A DNA stretch of 64,000 nt from Trichodelitschia bisporula (taxonomy: Eukaryota; Ascomycota; Dothideomycetes; Phaeotrichales; Phaeotrichaceae). Of the stretch, positions 1-11,066 are shown piece by piece (the stretch's first letter is position 1; each line of letters opens with the position of its first letter). Below the pieces are notes generated by a model. The model did not search any database and had not been told where the DNA came from. It saw only the letters and a list, made by a program, of their open reading frames with translations. Location of the stretch: positions 744,001 through 808,000 of the forward strand of contig ML996688.1 in assembly GCA_010356995.1 (NCBI GenBank). The letters are read 5' to 3'. Made by a program: the position numbers and the translations under genes.

Positions 1-1204
1 GCTTCTCTCCCGTATGCGAGTGGTTGTGAATCCGCAGCGAGCTAGGCCGCGAAAACGCTTTCTTGCACGTCACGCACACGTACCGGTCCTGTGACTGCGG
101 AAACTCGGCCGCGCTGGAGGGCGAAATGTAGTGGTGGTGCTGCCACGGATTACTCGTCGAGGGGCCCATAGCGGATACCGACGCGCTGTGTGGGTGAGGG
201 TATGACATTAGGTTTACGGATAGCGGAGGCGGGAAATTCGAAGGCAGCGGCCGTTGCGCGTACATGCTCGAGTTCGGTGCCGAGTATACTTGAGAGTCGG
301 AGGGGTGGAAGTAAGGGTTGGAAGAGAGGGCTGGAGAGGGCGTGAAGGTGGAGGAGGCGGCGCTGGGTGACGGGTGGTAGCTCGATGCCGATGTCGGCGG
401 TCCGTAGGGCGAAACGGCATAACCGGACGAAGCGCTGTACGGCGATCCGGGGAACATGCTCGACAACGGTGGTTGTGTGCTTGCGTACGTGGGGACCTGC
501 TGCTGCTGTGCAGTCGTGTACACGCTGTTGATCTGCGGACCGCTGAGTCGAGGCCGCTTGCGGGGGCCGTCGGAAAAGCTGTGTCGTTGGTGGTTCGGCT
601 CAATGCTGCCGTTGTTCGTCGAGTTGCCGATGTAATATGGCGGCGCGGATACGGTCGAGTGGGGCGACGTTGCGGGAGGAGAGTTGTGGTTATGGGATTC
701 GATCACTGTGGTGGGGTCCGGGCCCAGAGGCGGGGTCAGAGGAGGGACGACTCGCGAGCTCGTTACTGCTGGCGCGTACGTCTGAGTGAGGGTCTCCGGC
801 TGAAATTCGGGGCTCTGTCCCGCGTTGGTGGCCTGCTGCTCTTGCTGGGCTTGAGTTGCTAGAACTCGTCAGAGCTATTTCTCACCACGCTACCGAAGCA
901 CTCTAGGCAGCTACTCACCACCTTCAGTCATGCCCAGAAGGCTGGAAATCGATGGTAGAGACGGCTTGTTGATCTCCTCGCTTGGTGGCGACGGCGGTTC
1001 CTGCGGTGCTGGCACCTTGTGGGTGTAGGTGAATTCGAAGGACTGCGTGCTATGATTTGAATACGGATTCGAGAGAAGACCAGATGCTGCGTTGTACTGA
1101 GCCTCGTACGGACGCGATAGCGAGTGAGTGGATGCTTGCCGCATGTAGCGGGGCGGCTCATGGGGTTCTGCTTGTGGAATGTGCACCATGCTGGCGACTT
1201 GCAT
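1..1204 (-). CDS. C2H2 zinc-finger transcription factor (C-terminus cut by window edge)
   Basis: Two exons are visible, 919-1204 and 1-858, split by a 60-bp GT-AG intron (859-918) that keeps frame. The ATG at 1204 follows directly on an in-frame TGA; a second Met lies five codons on. The N-terminal part carries a short conserved-looking motif, KPSLPSISSLLGM. A long Ser/Pro/Tyr-rich low-complexity region with a poly-Gln patch and a basic KRPR segment (possible nuclear signal) follows. At the window edge a zinc finger begins, of the form YVCVTCKKAFSRPSSLRIH followed by the HTGEK linker, so at least one more finger should lie outside. This layout is that of fungal developmental or Flo11-type C2H2 regulators (RfeC-like is my guess, not proven). 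The very large non-coding region upstream fits a regulated developmental gene. Confidence 0.8.
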
Positions 1205-3129
1205 TGCTCAGTAACTTCAAAAAGTCGAGGAAGGCGAAGGAGGAGATGCTGGGGAGATTATGAATAGTCGCAGGCTGATGGACGGAAAGGGAATGACGTC
1301 TAAAAGTGGAGTTGCGACCAAAGCAGATGGCGAGCAAACCTGGGGTAGGTGACGATACGAGGTGGGGTGGGGGGAAGGAAGAACGGTCCGGCTGTATCAC
1401 AGCCTTGATGGGGTAAAGAAACCAAGAGAGGGACGGACGAGGAAGGTTTCAAAGCTCGCAAGCGGGGAAGGGGAGGTGAAAGCAGAAGGAGGTTCGGGAG
1501 GTTCGGAGGAAGGCTGAGCGCTTTTGGAGTCTTTCTTTGGCAAGGCGGGTTTGGTGGGACTTTTTGGCAACGGTGATGCAGCCAGATGCTTGCCGATAGA
1601 TTGTCCCATCAGCCGTGCCCTGCTTCACAACGGTGGCCAGGGGAGTCGATCCGCCTCGGGATCCCGGCCTGTCAATCTCTAATCCGCTGGTTATCACTCA
1701 GCAGGAGCCTTTGAAGGTCGGCGCGGGCCATGCAAGGGTAGCCGGCGAGAAAGACAGGCAAGCGATGTGATGCGCGTAGATCGAACAAGACGCTATATTG
1801 AGGGGCTAGGCCGTTAAGCGTCTCAGAGGTAATAATGGCCTCGGTTAATACAGAGCTAAACCCAGCACCGCGCGTCCGGGTTGATGTGGGATTAGACGAG
1901 GGAGTTTTTAGACCTGTGCAGAGTAGGTGGTCGCTGCTTTCGTGCCCCGTGCCTCCCTGTCTGTTCCAGTTTTCAGTTGCCGACGCTTTGGGCAGTCGAG
2001 GGCTGTTTTCTCGGGTTGACCGGGGAATTTCGAGAGTGGGGGGCCAGAGATCGATGAATGGGGAGAATGACAAGGAAAATGGAAAGGGCCACAACTTGCA
2101 CAAGAATGTGGAGTGCGATAGAAGCAGACAGAGTATAGAGATGGGAGACGGCACGGCCCACTAGTGACTTTCCTGTATCCGCCACAACGCTTGCCTCTCC
2201 GCTTCTGGCTTGCAGTGTTTAGACTCTAGGATGACCGTTGGTGATCGTAGTTGGTAGGGGAGAAGGTGGAGGGGTAGTTGAAGCGGGGGAGTGCGTTGGA
2301 AGAGAAAGAAGAAACACGAGGAACATGAGAAGACCAGAAGAAGAAGCCGGGAAGCCTTGTTACCTGAACTGGGGTGTGGTGGGACTTCCTTAGGGAGCCC
2401 AGAAGAGCGCCCATACGCCCCCATACATGCTCCTGCTTCGGCCGGCGCAGCAGCAGCCGCTTAGTACGCAGAAAGAAGCTGATGTTCGTTTGCCTGCTCC
2501 AACGGCCGCGTATCGGAGGTGGGAAACACATGATTGACAACATGGGGCAATGATTTCCAAATAACCATTCGAGAGATGACCCTTGTCCAACGGAAGGGTC
2601 GGGGTGCAGAAGACTCGCTTGCTTCAGACAAGCAGCAAGTGGCAGAAGATGGTGCATATGGGGGGGAGCGGGTAGACTGGGGGAGTTGAGAAAGCAAGGC
2701 CTTACGGGAACAACTTGCAGCGAGCAGATGGGAGGGGTGTGGTGTGTATGGTGGAGAATGGGGCGCAGACGACAGATACCTACACCCGCACACCTTCTCC
2801 GTCCACGCTCCGTCATGGGCGCAGTCCAGAGGTTGCATGGCGGGACGGGTTGGAGGACTGGCGGGCTGCATGGCGGGGAAGGTGGAGGAGCCTGGAGGCA
2901 GTAGTGGCATATGTGCATGTGCGTGTGGCTTACTAGGGTTGCATAAAGTGAGATGGGATGAGCCTGAATGGGTGGATGAGGGAAGAGTAAGGTGAATGGC
3001 GTACGGTAGTAGTGTGTTGGTGGTGGGGGAAGAAACGGAGTAGGAGTTGAGATGGGCCAGTCGGGTCATCATCTCATGCCTGAGGAAGTGCCTGAGGAGG
3101 CGAGAGCAGGGGTCTGTCTCGGCATGCTT

Positions 3130-3370
3130 CAGAGGGGAGGTGGTTAAGGGGAGAGGGAGTGAGAGAAAGGGAAGAGCATGGGGCGGAGCTGTGAGGTGGA
3201 AAGAGGAGGTGGAGTGCGGAGGCGGGGGAGGGGTCTAGGGTGGAGCGGGGGCGGGAGCGGGGCTGAGGATGTTGTTGTGGGTTGCGATGGCGGTGGCGGA
3301 GAGAGAAGGAGAGATCATGGGGGAGGAGAGGAGGGGAGGGGAGGTGGAGAGGAAGAAACGGAGAGAGAGA
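3130..3370 (-). promoter_or_regulatory. Pyrimidine-rich tract, possible core promoter of the zinc-finger gene
   Basis: Read on the minus strand this stretch is almost pure C and T in long runs, as is common just upstream of transcription starts in filamentous fungi. If used, it would give the zinc-finger gene a leader of about 2 kb. No TATA box is obvious. A plus-strand CT-rich tract at 3490-3600 points the other way, so the site could also be divergent. This is inference from composition only. Confidence 0.3.
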
Positions 3371-6300
3371 GAGGAACTCTGCCCCCGCCCAGTTGCCAAG
3401 AAATAGGATGAAGCCGTGAAGAGTGGAAACAGAGCCCCGCCACGCCCGCTCCGCCCTCACTCCGCCCAAAAATTAATCCCCGCCACGCCACACCAACGCC
3501 ACTCCACAACACAACCAAGCCACGTCAACGCTTCTCATCTCCTCTCGGTCTTCTTCCCTCTCTGTCTTCTTCCTCTCTTTCCTTCGATGCAACAGTAGTA
3601 GTTTACCTCCTTACTCGGCACGAAACTCCGTGGAATGCTCAATCGCCATTGATGATCAGCATCCTGTTACTGCTCTCGTCGCTCACTCTCCCATCCCAGG
3701 AGGCGCTCAGGAACGCTCGCGGGGGGCTGCTCGCGCTCAGAGCACCCACCGCTGTCAAACTGCTGTCCACGACACCTGCGCATCTCGCGTCAGGGTGTAC
3801 CTTTCCACGGCATCTCATGGGTGGTACCTGGGTGTGGTCTTTGCTTGCCTTGCCCTCCCCTTGTCTCGTCTCTCCTCTACTTACCCCTCCTACTCTCTTT
3901 CCATGTTACCGAAGTGCCCATCCTCGATCCATGATCCCATGGCCCTAAGGCCTCAGGCCGTGTGTCTGTTTCGACTTTCTAACGGCGGCCCGTCTCCGGA
4001 TAACGGCAACACAAGATGGCAGCGAACAGTTTCCACCACATGCGATCGAACACCTTTCATCGCACGGAAGTCGTTCTTTCGACGTGGATTGTCCCGCAGT
4101 AGTCGCTGATACGAACACTGTCGCCATCTACGTCGTAGCGGCGGATGGGCCAGCCACTCGGCTGAAAAGAAAGGAAAAAAAAACAGGTGCTGCGGCCCCC
4201 CCCCCCCCCTCCACATCTCCATGCCCTACTCCCCCACCCCCGCTTCGATGCTCGCCGTTTCTCCCGTTGCTGTTGATCACCCGCCACGCGCGCCAAGCCC
4301 GTCGATGGGGCGCGATGGAGGCTTTGACTGGCTTCAAGCCCTTGATGCGCTTCCCGTCGGCCTTACGGGCCCGGCTGACCCCCGTCCGACGCCATGTCAG
4401 CCAACCGTCAACTTATGCTCTGGTGAGCAGTATGGTTTGCGGCATTGTGCCTTACGAAGCTGCCGCCTGTGCGCGGTCTGCGGTGCGGAGCGGCTTGTGA
4501 GGAACGGAAAGCGGAATTTCCCGCACTGCCCGTCCTTACTCAACCAAGTAAGCATGCATCGCTTCCGTTATCTTCAACGGACGCTCGTCTCTCGTCGCTT
4601 GTCTGTCCCCAACTTTTTTTTCGCCAAGTACGTACCCTATCCTACCTTCTAAGCGACAGGACGAGCACGCCTGTTTAGGAACAATGCCCGTGCTGGTCGT
4701 GCGGCTTTGGCCAGGGGTGGCCAGTTGACGGATTTTGCAGAGGTTCCGGCGGTAGGTACGGGATATAGCGACAGGACGCGTCTCAGACGGCACCGTATTG
4801 CCGCCCCGCGTGCGGAGTGGGGTGCCGTGGGCGGGGTGAGTGCAATATGCCATGAGTGTGGTGACGCTGTGTGACGCACAACCCCCCCGCACAAGTTCAC
4901 CACCAGTTTGCTGGAGACACGGCACCTCCATTTAATCTGCATTCACCTCGGGAAATCAGCACAGGAACACTACGAATAGGTCAATACTTTGGATGAAGAA
5001 GAGGGGCAGCCACGCGTTTCTAATCATAGGCCAGGCGGCCACTGCGCGGTACGCGCACAATTATTGTGCTGGAGATTTGAGGACTGATGTCGCGTCCCCC
5101 AATCTATTTCATACAGGTACCCGGGCGTACTCGCAATCCCGTAGCCGAAACGACACTCGCGTGTGGGCTGGGTGTGCGCGGGCGCAATAGCAGGGCGTGT
5201 TATCTTCACAGCGACCGCTCGAGCTCGAAGCGGCGACGCGTTGGCAACATTGGCAAAACGTTCAGCGGTCGCGATGACGCTTTTCCAGGCGGCGCAGCAC
5301 GACGAGGATGCGCATGCGAGGCGGCCCGGAGAGGTCGTTTTCCGGCATAAAGCTGCACGGGTTGGGAAGGCTGCAGAAAGCGGTGCAGGAACGAGAGATG
5401 TCGGCCATCTCCCTACCGACCTTTGGCCGAGCAGAAGTTCAACACCTGATCAGCGAAGATGGCGATATCGCGATATCGACCATCATGGCAGAGTGGCGCC
5501 GCTGTGTGACGCTCTTTGATCGACCGGGTGAGCGTCGATCGGCTCGGCTGCGAACAGGCCGCGTGCAGCGTGGGCAGAGCCAGAGCAAAGCTTGTTGTGT
5601 GGATGGGATGGGGGTGAGCAGGCCATCCTAACGGCTGACAGGGGTGAATTGGAGGGGTTGATCTCTTCGTTACAGGCTGGCGTACCGCGTACTGCATAGC
5701 TGCGAGCTGTGAGTGTCATAGAACTTTTTGAGGAACTCGGCGCTATTCCACACACATACGCAGCACACAGCCACCTAGTCGCTCACCTCACACCCACACA
5801 TACTGCACACTGCACCGCTGCACGACTGCACGATACGGCTAATGCCAGCAAGTCGACGGCCCACTGAGAGAGAGATAGCGGCCAACGGCGAAGAGGCAGG
5901 CGCTGCCTGAAACCTGCGCCAGATATGCACGGGTAAGGATTATCCCGGCTTCCGGCGTCTTGACCTCACTCGCAGCAATGTTCCTTCATGTCCCCATGTC
6001 CTCTCCATGTCGGATTAACCACCAAACTCTGCTCTCTCAACTCTCCTTCGACTCTCCCACCCCCGTCTTCCTCATGCCCACGGCACCACTAGAAGCCCTG
6101 CCTCGGCTGCAGCCATCGAGATCCCCTCACCCACGTCCCTCCTCATGCCCCCCGGAAGTACTATGGGGATATGGCGTCCCACGCACGCCATGACTTATGA
6201 GGCGCTTCGAAAGGGCAGATTCCCCCAGTCTCGGATCTTCTCCCGCTCGTAGATCCGCCCACCGCTGTCGAGGCTAGCATCTGGTGGCTACAGGCGACAC

Positions 6301-7797
6301 TTCAGCCCTGGCTTCGTTTCGCAACTCCTGGCGACCTCGACAAGCCACGGGCTGCGGGACCCAGACTTCAACACACCTTTCTCTCGATGCACCTTCCTGC
6401 GAGGCCCTCGACTGGTTGCCAACAACGAATAAACGCGCATGCTGCCTTTCCAAACGCGAACGTCGTATGCGAGGCTGAGCTGCGCCACTTGAATGCCCCG
6501 GCGTCGCTTTTCGGAAACGTCTACCGTGTCTGCATATTGGTGCCTCTACTGCTCAGACCATATGAGAACTTTGCGCTACTTATTCGTCCGTTCCCGGAAC
6601 CGGGATCGGACCCACCCGAGTTGATGCCGAAATCACCCTCACTTGGGGCTACGTGAGATGATCTCTTCAAATTCCGGGAGTTTTTTTTAATGGTGTGCTT
6701 ATTTGGCCTAGGAAGGACGTGCTGAGGCTCTGGCGGATCCCTTATCATGCAGCAGATTTCTTTCGCCGCGCCGGGCCTAAGTCGCCGTTACCAGCATATT
6801 GAGGTTCATGAACCAGAGTCTTTGTTTGTTCCTGCCCTGGGAGGACTGGAACCCTGCTCTCCTCGTCCATTCCTGGAGGTCTGGGGGCCGATGATGATTT
6901 TCAAAACAGCCCAATCCGGAAGGTACTTTTGATTCCCTGCAGCGCGTTCAGGAACCCAAGGTACCTTGGGAGGAGTAAACTCCTCGAGTTGACATTTCGA
7001 AACACAATTGCGCAAGGATCTCACTTCCATTCCAGGAGGACTCGCGGGAATATCGAAGCTTTCTACATGTGCTTCTGGCGCCTATGTGAGGCGCTTGCTT
7101 CACCTGCACACCAGCCTGTGCCGTGGTTGCCGCGCTATCTCCCACGTTCATATACGACGCAACCAGTTTCCAGGAAAAGCCGGTGCACGTAAATTGCCGG
7201 CGAGGAGATTGGACTCAAGAGGTACGCAACTGCCCAGACATTCATATCGATCCCATATGGATCTTCCCGTCGATTGACGGAAGAAACCCGTCTATCCACG
7301 GCAATCCTCATGCTTCGTAGCTTGGTTTACTACGTAGGCCCCTCTCAGCGCCCATGCGCGTCCGGAATGCGCGTCTTCCGCCCAAGCATATTCACCTATC
7401 TCGGCCCCCCGTATATTGCTGCTTCCGGCAGCCGTGATTCAGTCACTCGCGGGCCCTGTTACTCGGTACCACACCACACAGCTCGCACGTTGCTATCTTC
7501 ATGAAGGACCATTATGCCTGGCTAGCTTCACTGGCGCTGCACCATGTAAGCACGCATACAACTCAGCGTAGGCCACATGTTCCGTGGCCGTCATCACAAC
7601 CTTTGAGTTCGCCTATCCCTCACACAATCGTCTCCACTTCGCAACCGCACGACGGTAGACCGCACCAGTCTCGTTCGATGCTCGCAGGGAGTCCGCAGGG
7701 GTGATCACCTGGCAACCCGGTCCGCGCCCAACGGCATTTGCCATCACTTTGCAGCGCCGCGCTCAAACCTCCGACAGGACTTCTTCTCTGCCCCTCC

Positions 7798-7902
7798 NNN
7801 NNNNNNNNNNNNNNNNNNNNNNNNNNNNNNNNNNNNNNNNNNNNNNNNNNNNNNNNNNNNNNNNNNNNNNNNNNNNNNNNNNNNNNNNNNNNNNNNNNNN
7901 NN
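7798..7902. other. Assembly gap (105 N)
   Basis: A run of 105 undetermined bases. True gap length is unknown. The flanks carry no recognised gene or repeat. Confidence 0.99.
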
Positions 7903-10437
7903 GGCTCACTGGCCGCGGGAGTGCGCTCGCGGAGATCATACCGTGCGGTATATGGATATCTGCCAAACAAGGCTCTGGTGGCGGAGATCTGGGTCGTTGG
8001 TGAGGGGCGGGGTGAGTTTACACTCGGTTGTACGGTAGGATGCTCTTTTGTCTACTGCTTCCAGGGGACAGCTCCCATGTGATGCCGCACAGGGGGGGTG
8101 CTGCGGTGCCTAGCACGCCTAGCATGCCTAGGTCTTGCAAGGCGAGACGGCGCGGGCGGCGCTGCTGCACCGAAGGCGAAGGTTCTACGTTGGGTTGACG
8201 GGGAAGGGGCCCCTGGTCTGTGACCTACGCTCACGCAGGCACAAGCGGGTGGAGGCTGGCCTATCATGGGTCGGGCATGTCTCGAATGGGGAGTTAGGTC
8301 CGATACAGTGACGTTTGAAGGACGGGGGGTGGGCAGGTAATATACGGAGTTTTTGCTCGTCTTTCATGTGTGTTGGGGTGGTAACGGTACTTGGGTCGGG
8401 CAACATGGTGAGGTACTGACAGGAAGGTAGTTCGCGAGTAACGGTCTGGTCTCGTGGGAGCTCAGAGAGCGAGGTTTGTATGCTGCTTGCCTTGTCTCCT
8501 CTCCCTTGCCTTTCCCTTCATCGGCCAATATTCACCCCGTTTAGGGTCTTTTTCTCGCCCCCACCTAATATCGACACTGCACAGCAAACTCAATCTAGCG
8601 CCCGCTGCGATCCGCTAATCTACGCGTGCTCCGGCCTACGGCTGGCGTACTGCGGCGTTTGATCGTGGCAGCTCTCAAACGACTCGTATCTCGACTTTCT
8701 TCGCCCGTGGCGGTTTCGTGGCGGGCTTCCAGGGCGAAGGAAGGGCGTAGATGGTCTCCCTTTCCCCAGTCCCTCACTCTGGGGGTATACTGTCTTTCGC
8801 AGCTGGCATCTGAAGCAAGCTGCATGGAACAGAGCATGTGAGGGAAGGGACAACCCCAGGGGCGGCTGCCTCGCGCACCTGACGGGCAAGAACGAGTACC
8901 CCTACCGCACTTTCCCTGCCCCTGGGGCAGCGAGGCGAGGTACCAGGTACGTGACGTCGGCGAAGGGGAACCTGAGGGTGTTGGTACTTTGTCATGTCCC
9001 TGGCTGAGGATCGGGGGCTGGTTCCGCTCAATACTCAAGGCCTTCAGCTCCCTCGCCTCCGCCTCCTGGTTCTGTGACAGCGGTGTTAGGCTCGCCGGCT
9101 TAGCTTAGCTCAGCTGCTGCTGCTGCTGTGCGCAACGGGTAAGGCGGGCGCGGGGGCAGGCGAGGCGGCCGGGGCGGAGTGGCGTGCGGCCCAGCTGTCA
9201 TGCAACTGCCGCTGTCGCCGTTGGCGCCGTCGCCGTTGGCGCTGCGGGCTGCGGCTGAGGCTGACTTCCAGAACCGACGTCGAGTGTACCAACGTACATG
9301 TTGCGACGGTGGGGAGGAGGAGCCCTCGCGCGTTGGTGGCCGGCCTGAGGGATGAGAATGGAATTCGGTGATGGGCTTTCTGGGTTCCTGCGGGCTCGCG
9401 TAGGGGCAGTGGGGGACTGGTGGGCTGGGCGGTTTGTCTGGTGACGAGGGGCCGGTTAAAGACGGATGGGCGCTGGGAGGAGCTTTGCTGGTGGGGGAGT
9501 TGACGAAGGGAGGTACCGATGGGGGAACATCGCTATTGGTGTTGGTGGCAGAGACTGTGGTGTTGGACTCGACGTCGGTGTACCGTCCGTCGTTCCCAAC
9601 TCCTTGATGCCACCGGGACATTCGAAGGCACCATCGTCAAGTACCTGGGACATGTCCCGTCGTCGCGCACACCTTCAAGCTCAAAGCTCAAACCATCCAC
9701 CCTCGTCCGGATCTTCCTCCTCCCCCTTCATTATCATCTCTTCTTTCCTACATCCCCGTGCGGATTACGGATTCCACTTGAATTCTAATCGAATCACATA
9801 TCTCACTCCCCTCAGCTTAGCTCACGTCTTGGGGAAGCGCGCCAGGCCGTGATGATCTGCCTTTCCAGCTTGTACCCGTCCCTTTGGCAGACACAAGCCT
9901 TGCTGTGCCGTCGAATTCTCTCTCCCGCATGCTCATACATCGCCGTGACGGTCGTGTATCAATCCCGCTCCCGTCCACCGTCCGTCCCATACACCCCATT
10001 GTAAAAACGCAAAATCAACCCCCTGACCCTCACCCCCCTCCCCTTTGCGCCTTCCCTCGCCCTCGCTGCATGACCGCCCATCCCATCCCCAGCATCTGGG
10101 ACTTGTCTCTCGTCCTTTCCATCCCTAAGCCGTAGAGCAGGAAAGGGAGTCCCAGACCATCGTCGAGCGCAGGAAGGCGCCCTCCCAGAACAGGCACGGG
10201 TGGTGCGACCCCGAGCCCGCTTGCTACCACTGCATCCCGGGATGCGAACCCGTCGGTTCCCCGGGCCTGGAGTTCATGCGCGTGGAAGTGCGAGGGCTGG
10301 GCTTGGATCTTTGCCTTTGTGGATGAGGGAGGGTTGATCTGCTGTGCTGTCTCTGTTGGCAAAGATCTGATGCCCATTGTGATGTTCTCTGGGCGGGCGG
10401 TCGCCGCGTAGGCTTGCTAGCCTGATGGTCGTCCTCT

Positions 10438-10521
10438 GGAGGTAGTCTCTGCTCTCGCCTTGCTTGCGCTCACCCTACGGGAGGCAGTCTATGCTCTAGA
10501 TCTTGCCTGCGCTGGTCCTAC
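10438..10521 (+). repeat. Two-copy imperfect tandem repeat, 41 and 42 bp
   Basis: Copy one (10438-10478) and copy two (10480-10521) share the frame GGAGG-AGTCT-TGCTCT ... CTTGC-TGCGCT ... CCTAC with scattered substitutions. It lies in the gene-poor region and has no evident coding role. Confidence 0.6.
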
Positions 10522-10903
10522 ATGCAGGAGTGTACGCCCCGTTCTAGCCTGAAGCTCGCGGGCTCCCATCCAAGCCTCGACAAGCTCCAAGCGGTGCTCC
10601 CAACACCAGTTCTAGCCCACGATCCCCCTCCCCAGTGTATGCTCCCATGCCCCCATCCTCTCACCACCCTTCAACGTTCGGCACACACGCACATCCATCG
10701 CTCCTCCTACCCCAAATATTGCTCGTCCCTCCCTCCCCGAACCAGTATAGCCTTATCCACACTTCCTTATCCGTCGTCCCAAGCTGCATATCGCATCATT
10801 CACCGCCCCGCCATTCCTGCAGGGGGTAGTCTGCCTTATGCCTCGCCCAGCGTGAGCTACAGACGGTGGAGCTGCACACGCTGCTATTGTCGCTTGTTAG
10901 GAG

Positions 10904-11066
10904 GCCTGGGTAGGGGGCAAGGGGGCAGGGGTGCGGGGCGGGTGATCGGTCGGTTGGGGAGGGGTTGGTGGGGGATGGGCGGATGGGAGGAAAGGAGGGG
11001 TGGGCGGAGGGGAGGAAGGTGGGGAGGGATGGGGGATGGATGGGGGATGGTTGGAGGGGGAGTGGC
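10904..11066 (+). repeat. G-rich low-complexity block
   Basis: The plus strand here is dominated by runs of three or more G separated by short spacers, so G-quadruplex folding of the plus strand is possible. It follows a C-rich stretch (about 10600-10800). No gene is evident across it. Confidence 0.6.

Noticed and set aside
374-862. Plus-strand 162-codon frame opposite the zinc-finger gene
   Set aside because: It lies entirely within exon two of the minus-strand gene, whose spliced frame reaches an intact zinc finger.
9100-9621. 173-codon Pro/Ser-rich minus-strand frame
   Set aside because: No conserved motif; a GCT-type trinucleotide repeat and low complexity explain its length.
10200-10300. 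tRNA-like T-arm (GGGTTCGCATCCC on the minus strand)
   Set aside because: No matching acceptor, D-arm or anticodon arm at the right distance.
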